Positions 37,859-46,239 of a stretch of DNA of 64,000 bases are shown in pieces. The position numbers and the translations under genes are program-made. The number at the start of each line of letters is the position of its first letter. Within the stretch, counting starts at the first letter, position 1. The DNA comes from Candidatus Nezhaarchaeota archaeon (lineage in GTDB: Archaea > Thermoproteota > Methanomethylicia > Nezhaarchaeales > WYZ-LMO8): contig JARXPG010000002.1 in the NCBI GenBank assembly GCA_029887785.1, forward strand, positions 1 through 64,000, in the 5' to 3' direction. The notes below the pieces were generated by a model. That model was given only the letters and a program-made list of their open reading frames with translations, ran no database searches and had not been told where the DNA came from.

Positions 37859-38397
37859 CGTTGAGAAAGGATGGTTATATCTTCAACCTTATAAGATTTT
37901 CTGAAAGCTAGTTTTAACTTTCTATAGTTAATAATTTTTTATAGTTAAGTTAAATAATTAATTGTATAACTTCATGTCATGAAAATCCATTCATTAGGTT
38001 AACAAGAGGGTCCAAGTCGTAGTAAGCTTTGAGCTTTAAGATGCTAAAGCATGAGTATAACATGAAATCTTATGAGGGTTGCACGGAGACGATTAAGCGG
38101 AGTGAGTTGCCTTAACGCAAGCTAAATGATGGTCAATGGCTCCATAAATGAAGTGATTGAATCGCGTAGAGGGAAGAGATCAATTTTCTATGACATAACT
38201 ATGACATCAGCTTCTTACGAATTAAGTCTTGAGAATGCCCCTTCAATACAGCTTAGTCCATAGCCTGAGAAAACTTTAGCACAAGACCTTGACGTTCAAT
38301 CTCGAATCCAATTTATGTCGAGAATATACTCTTAAATGCTTCTCTTCAAATGACTACAATCTTTGCTTCGCTAGTCTTCATGAGAGAGTATATCTTC
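37859..38397. other. Intergenic region between tungstate operon and F430 genes
   Basis: The left end is the wtpA promoter. Just upstream of its TATA box lie two direct copies of TATAGTTAA (37922-37930 and 37938-37946) in a very AT-rich strip, a possible regulator site. The remaining 400 bases show no RNA gene, repeat or solid short frame. Confidence 0.4.
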
Positions 38398-39801
38398 CTA
38401 GCGTCTCGAATAGTGTAAGCAATTATTGACGAACCTCTTAAGTAAATGCTCCTGACCTGAAGCTAATATGTGAGTATATGACGCGAGTGCATTGTGGATT
38501 ACAATACCATCGTGCTTTCCATCAATTCCGAATCCTCTTAAAACTTCGTAAGCGTACTTCACATCTCCATTAACAGTGATTGTTGAGTAGTGAAACTCGT
38601 GGCCTCTCACTTCGGCTCCAGAAGTTGATAACACGTTATCATGAATCACCTTATGATGAGTGTAACTTAGAAACCTGCTATGCCTGTTCATTCTACATTT
38701 AGCTGGTATAATGGACAGACCCTCAGCGCGTCTCCCTTCAAAGTCCTCTATCTCTTCGCATAAGTATACTAGCCCACCGCATTCAGCGTATGTCGGGCAT
38801 TCGTCTTCTATAAGCCTCTTCAACTCAAGCATTATCGACGCATTGCCCTGTAACTCTGCTAAAAATAATTGAGGATACCCCCCACCAATAATTAAGCCTG
38901 AAGAGCCTTTCAACGAGCTGTCTCTTAGAGGACTGAAGAACACGATTTCTGCTCCAAAACGTCTCAATACATCTAAGTTCTGTTTATAGTAGAAATTGAA
39001 AGCTTCATCGAATGCTACGGCTACCTTGACTTTCAAGTTACTCTGCTCAGTAAGTTGAGGAAGAGGCTTCTCTAAAACCAGTGTAGGAGCTTCTCTAGCT
39101 ATTTCAATTACTTTGTCGACATCTACGCTTTCTTCAATTAAGTGACACCATTTCTCAATAATATCATTGGCTATCAATTTCTTCTCAATTGCTGGCACTA
39201 ATCCTAAGTGTCTCATCTCGACCTTCAAATCTTCAAGTTTAGGAATGGCTCCTACAACCTTTAACTTAGCCATGCCCTCCACAGCAGCTCTAGCCTTAAT
39301 GGTGTGCGCTTTTCCTCGAACCTTATTCAGTATCACGCCCATTATTTTGGTATCGTTAATCAACGTCGAGAAGCCCTTAGCTATGGCTGCAGCGCCAATA
39401 TTTATGCCGCTCACGTCGATCACAAGTATTATTGGGGCCTTGATTATATTAGCTATGGACCAAGTGCTACCTCTAAGACTTAATGGCTCAGCTGAATCGT
39501 ATAGGCTTCTCACTCCTTCAATTAACACCAAGTCGACATCTTGAGAATACTCTATGAAGTCCTTAAGAACGTCCTCCTCGGTCATGAGCCAAGAATCCAG
39601 GTTAACGCATGGTCGCCCAGAGGCTAATGTAAGGTACTGAGGATCTATGAAGTCTGGACCAACCTTAAAGGTTTGAACTTTCAGCCCCCTCTTAGCCAAG
39701 CACCTTGCTAAGCCAGTTGTTATCATAGTCTTTCCAGAGCTACTGCCAGAGCCTGCTATTACCACTCTTGGTATAGCGATCCTCTCAACCATGACTTTCA
39801 A
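38398..39801 (-). CDS. cfbB: Ni-sirohydrochlorin a,c-diamide synthase CfbB
   Basis: This 467-residue amidotransferase of the CobB/CbiA family amidates the a and c side chains of Ni-sirohydrochlorin with glutamine and ATP. The N-terminal P-loop AGSGSSSGKTMITTGLA starts the dethiobiotin-synthetase-like domain. The C-terminal class I glutaminase half carries the nucleophile in PTYAECGGLVYL and a His in EFHYS. It overlaps cfbD by 17 bases in the same orientation, which is why it is called CfbB rather than cobalamin CbiA. It might serve both pathways, as no separate CbiA is in the window. Confidence 0.88.
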   Translation of the reverse strand: MKVMVERIAIPRVVIAGSGSSSGKTMITTGLARCLAKRGLKVQTFKVGPDFIDPQYLTLASGRPCVNLDSWLMTEEDVLKDFIEYSQDVDLVLIEGVRSLYDSAEPLSLRGSTWSIANIIKAPIILVIDVSGINIGAAAIAKGFSTLINDTKIMGVILNKVRGKAHTIKARAAVEGMAKLKVVGAIPKLEDLKVEMRHLGLVPAIEKKLIANDIIEKWCHLIEESVDVDKVIEIAREAPTLVLEKPLPQLTEQSNLKVKVAVAFDEAFNFYYKQNLDVLRRFGAEIVFFSPLRDSSLKGSSGLIIGGGYPQLFLAELQGNASIMLELKRLIEDECPTYAECGGLVYLCEEIEDFEGRRAEGLSIIPAKCRMNRHSRFLSYTHHKVIHDNVLSTSGAEVRGHEFHYSTITVNGDVKYAYEVLRGFGIDGKHDGIVIHNALASYTHILASGQEHLLKRFVNNCLHYSRR

Positions 39802-40909
39802 TCCTCAATTTCAACTGTCTCCTTATTGCCTTACCTAACTTGGATCTGACAATTCTTCTAGAGCCTAACACGCTTACGTGTGCATCACTTTCATTGACCA
39901 CCTTGCAATACCCTAAAGCTCTGAGCCTAGTCATGGTTCTATTTCCTGATGAGACTCCTATTGCTTTCCCAAGGCCTTCAACGTTAATTGCTTGAGGTAC
40001 CCCTAAGACGATTGACATATCGAAGCCTCCAACATCTCTTACTACCTCTTGAACTGCCTCGTTTGTCAATGCGTACTCGTCAAGACCGCCGATGAAGTGG
40101 TCTACTTTAACGCCCTTCTCCTCAAGCTCTTGAAGTATCCTTCTTGCATCCAATCTAACTTTTGGAAGGCCTCTATCGGTCATTAAGTTCGCCATGAAAA
40201 CTACGTCACAGTTAACATTTAGATTACTTACAGCTTCGTTGATTGCTAGTACGATGTCTGAGTAGAGATATGCTGTCTCCTTCTTTGCGTTTAAGATTAC
40301 AGCAGTTCTGCAGCCTCTCTCAAGCTCACTAAGTATTAACTTAGCGACATCATTTACATCGTCCCCCTCAGATGGCTCTATGAAGCCTGGAAGGGCCACT
40401 CCGCGCGTCCTTTCAACTTCAGCAGCCTTCTTTAATATCATCTTCTGCCTCTCATACTCTCTCTGATCTATCACCCCGACCTTAACAGCCCTCTCCAAGA
40501 CCCTTAAAGCGCCTTCAACGTTGTCCCCCATGCATGCTGAGACGTTAGCAGCTATGACCTTGACCGGCAACTTAACCTCTTCAACCTCTGCTTCAATGTC
40601 CTCACCTATAATTGTAGTACAGCAGGTCCCTACAACACCTAGAAGCTTTGGATTATATGCGTTATAGACAACTCTTAAAACTTCGATGAGCTTGTTCTTG
40701 CCGCCCATTATTACGTCTAAGTCGCTTAGAGCCGTTGTGAACACCTTAACTCCATCCCTTTCTAAGAGCCTCAATGCTCTAAAGTTACAGCCAGATGGAC
40801 CGTGAAGGACCACCACATCACAACCTAGATCTCTAAGCACGTAGAGAGCTGCAGCTATAGGGTTCGGCCTTGGATGTATTGGGTACTTAAGTTCAAGCTT
40901 CATTTCCAC
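39785..40909 (-). CDS. cfbD: Ni-sirohydrochlorin a,c-diamide reductive cyclase, NifD-like subunit CfbD
   Basis: This 374-residue nitrogenase-like protein is recognised by HPRPNPIAAALYVLRDLGC and LHGPSGCNFRALRLL (Cys41), with GVVGTCCTTIIGED (Cys96-97) after it. CfbD with its reductase CfbC performs the six-electron reduction and gamma-lactam closure that makes 15,17-seco-F430 acid. It is much shorter than NifD, as expected for Cfb homodimers. Its end overlaps cfbB and its start overlaps the end of cfbE, so cfbE-cfbD-cfbB is one transcript. Confidence 0.92.
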   Translation of the reverse strand: MEMKLELKYPIHPRPNPIAAALYVLRDLGCDVVVLHGPSGCNFRALRLLERDGVKVFTTALSDLDVIMGGKNKLIEVLRVVYNAYNPKLLGVVGTCCTTIIGEDIEAEVEEVKLPVKVIAANVSACMGDNVEGALRVLERAVKVGVIDQREYERQKMILKKAAEVERTRGVALPGFIEPSEGDDVNDVAKLILSELERGCRTAVILNAKKETAYLYSDIVLAINEAVSNLNVNCDVVFMANLMTDRGLPKVRLDARRILQELEEKGVKVDHFIGGLDEYALTNEAVQEVVRDVGGFDMSIVLGVPQAINVEGLGKAIGVSSGNRTMTRLRALGYCKVVNESDAHVSVLGSRRIVRSKLGKAIRRQLKLRIESHG

Positions 40910-42314
40910 ACACCACGACGATCGTTTTTAAGGTCTTCGAAGCCTCTCTTTTAGCTAGTAAGAGAGCTTCTTGAAGAGAGCTGGTAATGTAACCTTTAAC
41001 GTTAAGTTCGCTTAGCCTAGCACCTAAGGGGCCGTAGAGAATGTACAAGTCGATGTCATCTATTTCTCGAAGCCATGTAGCAAGCCTAGCAGCATCTACT
41101 ATTTCGCATGCAGCTCTTTCAGTTCCTCCTATCACCGCTATTACTTTCTCAATTTTCCTCGACTTCTTTAAGCCTAATGCTTCGTTCAATGCTGAAGTTA
41201 TAGCTGGAATGTTAACTCCACGATTTCTACACTCGACTATTAAACCCCATTCCTCAAAAATGGCTTTAGACCTCCCACTAACACCTTCAAACTCAGAAAT
41301 CGACTTGCAAACATCATCGAGCTTTAAGCCTAAGCTTAGTGAAGCAGTTAATGCTGCAAGAGCATTCGAGGCTTGATACCTACCGAACAATTGTGGTTTA
41401 AGCTTAAAATTGAAGGAACAGCTAATTTTACCACCATCAACTACGTTAAGCTCGTAGACCTCTCCCTCAACCACCATACCGCGATTAAACTCGTAGTCTC
41501 GTAGTCTACCCTTAACCTGATGACCTCCATCAAATCCGTACATGTTTGTACGACCTCTAAAGACATGGATGAATCTGCGCGTAGGCTTGTTATCGCCATT
41601 CAATACTAGGATCTTGTCGGAATCCATGTTGAGAGCCATTTGAAGCTTGCTGTTGAAGGCATTGATCATGAAGGAAACCTTGTAATTCTCGTAGATCCCG
41701 GTCACAACACCAATGTCAGCAGCTCCCGTACCGCCAAGTGAAACCTCGAAAATGCAGACATCAGGCTTGATCTTCTCCTCTTCAGCTAATCTCCATGCTC
41801 TCATGATGTTAGCTGGTGTTATGCTCAAACCTTCTGCTATAACCCTGCTATCGCCATTTACGATCCTGGTGTTGATGCTGTCGTGAACCAACACTCTAAG
41901 ACCTTGATCGGAAGCGGCCTTAGCGATGATGTTGCATACAGTCGTCTTACCATTAGTTCCTGTCACCTCAATTATCTTAGTCGACCCTTTCTCTTCACTT
42001 AGAATTATGCCGACAGCTCTCGCGTGAGTCATTATTGGGACGCAGCTTTCAATGGCGTTAGAAAATATCTTAAGTCTTGGATCAGCGTGTTGAACTATCA
42101 CCACGTCAAAGAGCTCTACATCAGGAATTTCAGCTTCATCTCTATGCACTTCAACGCCAATCGACTTTAACCTTTTAATGCTGTCCTCCGACAAAGTCCT
42201 ATGATTATCGAAACAATGCACAACACAACCTCTTCTTAGAAGTTCTTCACAAAGTACCTGGCCGCCATGGGTCATGTCGACTACTAAGACTCGACATCGC
42301 TTTAATCCATCCAT
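40893..42314 (-). CDS. cfbE: Coenzyme F430 synthetase CfbE (Mur ligase family)
   Basis: This 473-residue Mur-ligase-type protein closes the final carbocyclic ring of F430 with ATP. The P-loop is EVTGTNGKTTVCNIIA (about 112-127), with FEVSLGGTGAADIGVVTGI as the central metal site and GRYQASNALAALTAS as the ligase hinge. The N-terminal Rossmann-like domain (RVLVVDMTHGGQVLCEELL) is typical of CfbE. It is the first gene of the leftward F430 operon and diverges from cfbC 112 bases away. Confidence 0.92.
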   Translation of the reverse strand: MDGLKRCRVLVVDMTHGGQVLCEELLRRGCVVHCFDNHRTLSEDSIKRLKSIGVEVHRDEAEIPDVELFDVVIVQHADPRLKIFSNAIESCVPIMTHARAVGIILSEEKGSTKIIEVTGTNGKTTVCNIIAKAASDQGLRVLVHDSINTRIVNGDSRVIAEGLSITPANIMRAWRLAEEEKIKPDVCIFEVSLGGTGAADIGVVTGIYENYKVSFMINAFNSKLQMALNMDSDKILVLNGDNKPTRRFIHVFRGRTNMYGFDGGHQVKGRLRDYEFNRGMVVEGEVYELNVVDGGKISCSFNFKLKPQLFGRYQASNALAALTASLSLGLKLDDVCKSISEFEGVSGRSKAIFEEWGLIVECRNRGVNIPAITSALNEALGLKKSRKIEKVIAVIGGTERAACEIVDAARLATWLREIDDIDLYILYGPLGARLSELNVKGYITSSLQEALLLAKREASKTLKTIVVVCGNEA

Positions 42315-42426
42315 CCTCTTGAAACCTCTTAAAGCCGTTGACTGGAAACTGAACGGTTAAATTAGTGTTGTGGAGATTAAAAGGTTAAATGATAATGATC
42401 CTAGTAACTGCTTGTGGTGAGCTTGC
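42315..42426. promoter_or_regulatory. Divergent cfbE/cfbC promoter with nickel-motif candidates
   Basis: ATTAGTGTT at 42361-42369 and AGTAAC at 42403-42408 match sequence words found in front of the nickel importer. A TATA-like TTAAATGATAA near 42385-42395 serves cfbC and the reverse of GGTTAAATTAG near 42354-42364 serves cfbE. The cobalamin operator core TGGATAATCCA is not present. Confidence 0.4.
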
Positions 42427-43218
42427 TTGAAGAACATAGCGATTTACGGCAAAGGCGGTATAGGTAAGTCGACGATAGCGTGTCACTTAGCAGCTGCTTG
42501 GGGACTCAAAGGACTGAAGGTAGCGTTGATAGGCTGTGATCCTAAGAAGGATACCTGCATGCTTTTAACGAGAAACAATCCCCCAAAGCCTCTACTCGAA
42601 GCCTTAATGCACGGAGAGTCGATAGAACGATGCATTGTGAGGGGCTATGCAAACGTGCTATGCATGGAGATTGGAGGGCCCGAGCCCGGTGTTGGCTGTG
42701 CTGGTCGAGGACTATTATTAGCATTTGAACACCTAGACCGCCTTGGAGTGCTTGAAGGTCTGGACGTCATAGTTTATGACGTTCCAGGTGATGTGGTTTG
42801 TGGCGGCTTCGCGGTTCCCATGAAGAGAACTGGCAGCGAAGTTTACATAGTTACATCGGGGGAGTACTTATCACTCTACGCAGCAAACGGAATAAGCAAA
42901 GCAGTAAGGAGGATGAGAGCCAAGCTTGGAGGCATAATATTAAACTCTAAGGGCTCAATGAGTGAGGAGATTAAGGTTGTAGAGACGTTTGCTGCAGCAT
43001 TAAACTCGAAGATTATAGGGGTGATCCCTAGATTGCCAATACTCAAGAAGTGCAGCTTAGAGGGTAAGACTATCTTCCAAGTGAGGCCAAAGTCGAGAGG
43101 CTCTATGATATTCAAGGAGCTAGCTGAGAAAATTATTGCTAACGCACCTAGAGAGGATGTAAATGAATTAAGCGATGTAGAGCTATTATCTCTAGTGAGG
43201 AAGACTCAAGCAGTCTAG
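42427..43218 (+). CDS. cfbC: Ni-sirohydrochlorin a,c-diamide reductive cyclase, NifH-like reductase CfbC
   Basis: This 263-residue NifH homologue has the ATP-binding loop GKGGIGKST (8-16), switch I KKDT region, and the two cysteines that bridge the subunit [4Fe-4S] cluster (Cys91 in PGVGCAGRG, Cys125 in GDVVCGGFA). As a homodimer it passes electrons to CfbD with ATP hydrolysis. It starts with TTG/GTG-like context at 42427 and diverges from cfbE. NifH itself is excluded by the neighbours. Confidence 0.92.
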   Translation: MKNIAIYGKGGIGKSTIACHLAAAWGLKGLKVALIGCDPKKDTCMLLTRNNPPKPLLEALMHGESIERCIVRGYANVLCMEIGGPEPGVGCAGRGLLLAFEHLDRLGVLEGLDVIVYDVPGDVVCGGFAVPMKRTGSEVYIVTSGEYLSLYAANGISKAVRRMRAKLGGIILNSKGSMSEEIKVVETFAAALNSKIIGVIPRLPILKKCSLEGKTIFQVRPKSRGSMIFKELAEKIIANAPREDVNELSDVELLSLVRKTQAV

Positions 43219-43260
43219 CTTCAGCTCATAGTAATGACGTACAGCCTGTGGCTTTCCGAA

Positions 43261-43320
43261 GTAACATTTATAAGCTAAATTTGTATCATTAGTGTTACGA
43301 GCTAATAATTAAGGTGTTAC
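43261..43320 (+). promoter_or_regulatory. Nickel importer promoter with repeated GTGTTAC
   Basis: TGTTAC occurs at 43293-43298 and 43315-43320, within direct copies of GTGTTAC 22 bases apart. The inverse GTAACA lies at 43261-43266, 32 bases before the first, so all sites fall on roughly the same helix face. The TATA element TTTATAAG is at 43267-43274. The pattern could be bound by a nickel-responsive regulator. It is different from the cobalamin operator. Confidence 0.45.
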
Positions 43321-43321
43321 T

Positions 43322-43975
43322 ATGCATATACCAGATGGCTTCCTAGATGTTACTACAGCTACTCTAACATATCTCGTAACCATCGGTTATGGCTATGTAG
43401 CATGGAGGAAGTTCAAGGCCTTCTTCACCCCTGAAGGAGTATCACTCCTAGTTGTCCTCTCAGCAGCAATATTTGTGGCTCAAATGTTGAATTGGCCCTT
43501 ACCTGGAGGCACTAGCCTTCACTTTGTTGGTGGAGCATTAGCTGGAATATTGCTTGGCCCTCTGCTTGGCTTCATATCATTAGCGCTAGTTGTTGGCGTT
43601 CAATGCATCATATTTCATGACGGTGGAGTAACTACGCTTGGAGCCAACCTCTTAAACATGGCGATAATCGCAGTACTAGTGGGTTATGCAACATTCAAGT
43701 TTACCATCAAGCTCATAGGAAATAAGCGAAGCTCAAGAGCTATAGGTGCATTTATAGGTGGATGGCTGAGTATCGTGCTAGCTGGTCTTGCGTGTGGTCT
43801 TGAGATAGGTTTGTCGCCGGCATTTGGCTTTTACATTGACGTCACAGTCCCAGTAATGGTTGGGTGGCATGCGATATTAGGTGTAGTAGAGGGTGTGATA
43901 ACTTCCCTCGTGGTTGACTTCATCTACACGAGATTACCTATGGTGATCTATAAGGGTGAGGGGGTAAAAGCATGA
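43322..43975 (+). CDS. cbiM: ECF metal transporter substrate-binding subunit CbiM/NikM
   Basis: This 217-residue membrane protein begins MHIPDGFLD, whose free N-terminus, His2 and nearby residues form the metal site of CbiM/NikM. Further signature loops are GGTSLHFVGGALAGILLGP and FHDGGVTTLGANLLNMAI. The PDGLE-domain gene downstream and the F430 cluster upstream argue for nickel rather than cobalt. It overlaps the next gene by four bases. Confidence 0.92.
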   Translation: MHIPDGFLDVTTATLTYLVTIGYGYVAWRKFKAFFTPEGVSLLVVLSAAIFVAQMLNWPLPGGTSLHFVGGALAGILLGPLLGFISLALVVGVQCIIFHDGGVTTLGANLLNMAIIAVLVGYATFKFTIKLIGNKRSSRAIGAFIGGWLSIVLAGLACGLEIGLSPAFGFYIDVTVPVMVGWHAILGVVEGVITSLVVDFIYTRLPMVIYKGEGVKA

Positions 43976-44283
43976 GCAACCTCATCAAGAGCAAGAAGGC
44001 TTGGGCAACAATAATAGTACTACTAATTCTAAGCCCAATATTTGGTGTAGTACTAGCTGATATCGTCGGCTATCATGAGCCTCTCGATCTAGCAGCTGAA
44101 GCTATAGGTCTTCGTGATGTGAGCGAGGAAATAACTTGGACTCCATTCTTCGACTACAACGTTCCTGGTTTGCCAGCTGAGATCGGCTACATCATTAGTG
44201 GAGCTATAGGGGTCATTGCTATCACGATGATAGGTTATGGAATCTTAAAATTGGCTGAGAAGAGAGTGAGAAGAAAGGTGTAA
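43972..44283 (+). CDS. PDGLE-domain accessory subunit of the nickel importer (NikN-like)
   Basis: This 103-residue protein has an N-terminal helix, an extracytoplasmic segment and a second helix. The core FFDYNVPGLPAEIGYIISGAIG with preceding GYHEPLDLAAEAIGL corresponds to the PDGLE domain, which in nickel transporters is either fused to NikM or a separate NikN. Cobalt systems instead carry CbiN. It is the main sequence argument that this cluster is for nickel. Confidence 0.85.
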   Translation: MSNLIKSKKAWATIIVLLILSPIFGVVLADIVGYHEPLDLAAEAIGLRDVSEEITWTPFFDYNVPGLPAEIGYIISGAIGVIAITMIGYGILKLAEKRVRRKV

Positions 44284-44286
44284 TCT

Positions 44287-45078
44287 TTGTCTAAGAGCCT
44301 CTTATCATCGTTTTTAAACGGCATAGCCGATGTGTTGGAGGTCTTCTCGTTTGAGAGGAAAGAAGATGTAAAGCTCTTTGACGACAGATCTATTTCTATT
44401 TCACTCTTAACGCTAGCTATCGCTGTCTCTTTCTCTAAGACCGTATACTCACCTCTAATAGTGCTCTTACTAGTAGCCATACTAGCAAGGCTATTCAAAG
44501 TAGATGTTAGATACACGCTGAAAGTAGCAAGTGTAGTGGCTATCTTTGTTATGGGAGTAACGCTCCCAATGGCTTTGTACCAAGCATACATCAGCTACGA
44601 TGTTAAAGGAGGCTTGCTCGCAAGCTTAATGCCAATAGCGAGCAGCGTCACCATCCCACTAATTTTAAGAGCTGTCGCAGCAGCTACTGCCGTAACGCTT
44701 ATGGTTCAATGCTTGGGGTTAACAAGATTAATGAAGGTGCTTAGAAGTCTAAGGTTTCCTCCAAAGCTCCTCTTCGTGTTAACGCTATACATTAGGTACA
44801 TACCCATAATGCTAAGACGGCTAGTAAGATTATTTTCAGCTCGTGAAGCGCGTTTACTGAACAAAAGTAAATTGAGGAATTCTTGGTTTATGCTGTCAAC
44901 GGTAGCAGGGAGCTTACTTATAATTGGGTTTGAAAAAGCTCTTAGATTGCAAATGGCTCTTAAAGCCAGGGGACTCCACTATGATTTGATCCCAACATAT
45001 TCAGGAAAAATTAGCTTACAGGATTCAATATTCATGGCATCAATGCTTGGATTAGCTTTCATGTTGGTGTTGATGTGA
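44287..45078 (+). CDS. cbiQ: ECF transporter transmembrane subunit CbiQ/NikQ
   Basis: This 263-residue T-component has about five helices. The two coupling helices contain Ala-Arg-Gly-type signatures: SAREARLLNKSK and LQMALKARGLHYD. FPPKLLFVLTLYIRYIPIML is the usual preceding region. It connects CbiM/N to the ATPase. It is intact, in contrast to the second copy at 60691-61483, and may be able to serve both. Confidence 0.88.
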   Translation: MSKSLLSSFLNGIADVLEVFSFERKEDVKLFDDRSISISLLTLAIAVSFSKTVYSPLIVLLLVAILARLFKVDVRYTLKVASVVAIFVMGVTLPMALYQAYISYDVKGGLLASLMPIASSVTIPLILRAVAAATAVTLMVQCLGLTRLMKVLRSLRFPPKLLFVLTLYIRYIPIMLRRLVRLFSAREARLLNKSKLRNSWFMLSTVAGSLLIIGFEKALRLQMALKARGLHYDLIPTYSGKISLQDSIFMASMLGLAFMLVLM

Positions 45079-45079
45079 A

Positions 45080-45961
45080 ATGAGTGAAAATGAGCCCCTA
45101 AAGCCACTAATAGAGCTCGAGAATGTGTCATACACATATCCTGATGGAACTTGCGCGCTTAAGAAGGTTAGCGTTAAAATACCAGAGAAGAGCATTGTTG
45201 CGATAACGGGGGCTAATGGATCCGGTAAGAGCACCTTGCTTCTGATAATGGCCGGCTTATTAGATCCTCAAGAGGGCTGCGTTAGGTTTAGAGGCATAGA
45301 CGTGAAGAAGCTCGGACACAAAGTAAGGCGCGAAATAGGAGTGGTCTTTCAAGACCCCGATGATCAGCTCTTCGCACCAACAGTCTACGACGACATAGCC
45401 TTTGGCTTAAGGCTTCTGAAGTTAAGCGAGAAAGAAGTTAGAGCGCGCGTCTATGAGATAGCGCGCGAGCTGGGCATCGAGAACTTGCTGAATAGACCTC
45501 CACATAGGCTTAGTGGTGGCGAGAAGCGTAGAGTAGCTCTCGCCACAACTCTGATCTTAAATCCATCAGTACTACTCCTAGACGAACCCTTCTCAGACTT
45601 AACTCCTTACGCAGTCGAGTACTTAATGGACCTTATCATGAAGCTTAGAGACTCTGGGAGGACCATAGTGTTCACGAGTCACGATGTAGACATCGTCGCT
45701 GAGTTATCCGATTACGTCTACGTCTTAGCCAAAGGTCAGTTAGTAGCTCAAGGAGAGCCTAACGAGGTTCTGTGCAACGATGAGCTGTTAGGCAAAGCCG
45801 AGATGAGACCTCCAACAGTGACGATCATATATAGAGAGCTTATGGGCTATAGTGACAGATGTCCCATTAAGATGTCAGAACTTTTATCAATACTAAGAAG
45901 TAGAATCGTAGCCCCTCATTCGCATAATGGTGTGGCATGCAATAAGTTTGCCTTTAAGTAA
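45080..45961 (+). CDS. cbiO: ECF transporter ATPase CbiO/NikO
   Basis: This 293-residue ATPase has Walker A TGANGSGKST (43-52), a Q-loop GVVFQDPDDQLFAPTVYDDI diagnostic of ECF A-components, signature LSGGEKRRVALA and Walker B LLLDEPFSDLTP. The usual LDP after Walker B is replaced by SDLTP. It is the only CbiO in the window, so it may energise the second importer as well. Confidence 0.93.
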   Translation: MSENEPLKPLIELENVSYTYPDGTCALKKVSVKIPEKSIVAITGANGSGKSTLLLIMAGLLDPQEGCVRFRGIDVKKLGHKVRREIGVVFQDPDDQLFAPTVYDDIAFGLRLLKLSEKEVRARVYEIARELGIENLLNRPPHRLSGGEKRRVALATTLILNPSVLLLDEPFSDLTPYAVEYLMDLIMKLRDSGRTIVFTSHDVDIVAELSDYVYVLAKGQLVAQGEPNEVLCNDELLGKAEMRPPTVTIIYRELMGYSDRCPIKMSELLSILRSRIVAPHSHNGVACNKFAFK

Positions 45962-46164
45962 GGAGAAAATCAGCTATTTAACAAAATCACCACAATATGA
46001 TAGGAGTTTCTGACGGTAATGGCGATCACCATGACATAATGACATCAACGTGCGATGGAGGGAGCTGTAGATTATTAACGTCATAACCTAAATGATGAGA
46101 TTTATCTCGTATTACCACCACGTGACTAAAGCCAACAGCTATGATAGGATAGGAGAAAGGCTAC

Positions 46165-46181
46165 GGATGGATTATTCATCC
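46165..46181. promoter_or_regulatory. Cobalamin-operator candidate upstream of apgM-cobD
   Basis: GGATGGATTATTCATCC has 8-base arms with one mismatch around a central T. Its reverse reading shares ATAATCCATCC with the cobN site. A TATA-like CTTTATAG at 46187-46194 follows it, so here the site lies just upstream of the rightward TATA box, where it might block TBP or activate. Confidence 0.6.
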
Positions 46182-46239
46182 AGAGTCTTTATAGCTCTGA
46201 ATTTAAGAGACAGCGAGGGGTGTCGGTGGTTTTGAGGAG

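Noticed and set aside
37867-37876. GGATGGTTAT near the wtpA start, resembling the cobalamin operator half
   Set aside because: Spacing differs and the second half (ATCCA) is missing; the gene is for tungstate.
38332-38400. Frame after cfbB ending MKTSEAKIVVI
   Set aside because: Only a short tail without its own start signal; no way to tell remnant from chance.
42302-42318. Repeated CCATCC at the cfbE start codon
   Set aside because: It is simply the reverse complement of codons for Met-Asp-Gly and has no inverted partner.
45962-46160. Cobalamin riboswitch before apgM
   Set aside because: No recognisable B12-box sequence or the required stem pattern; the palindrome explains regulation better.
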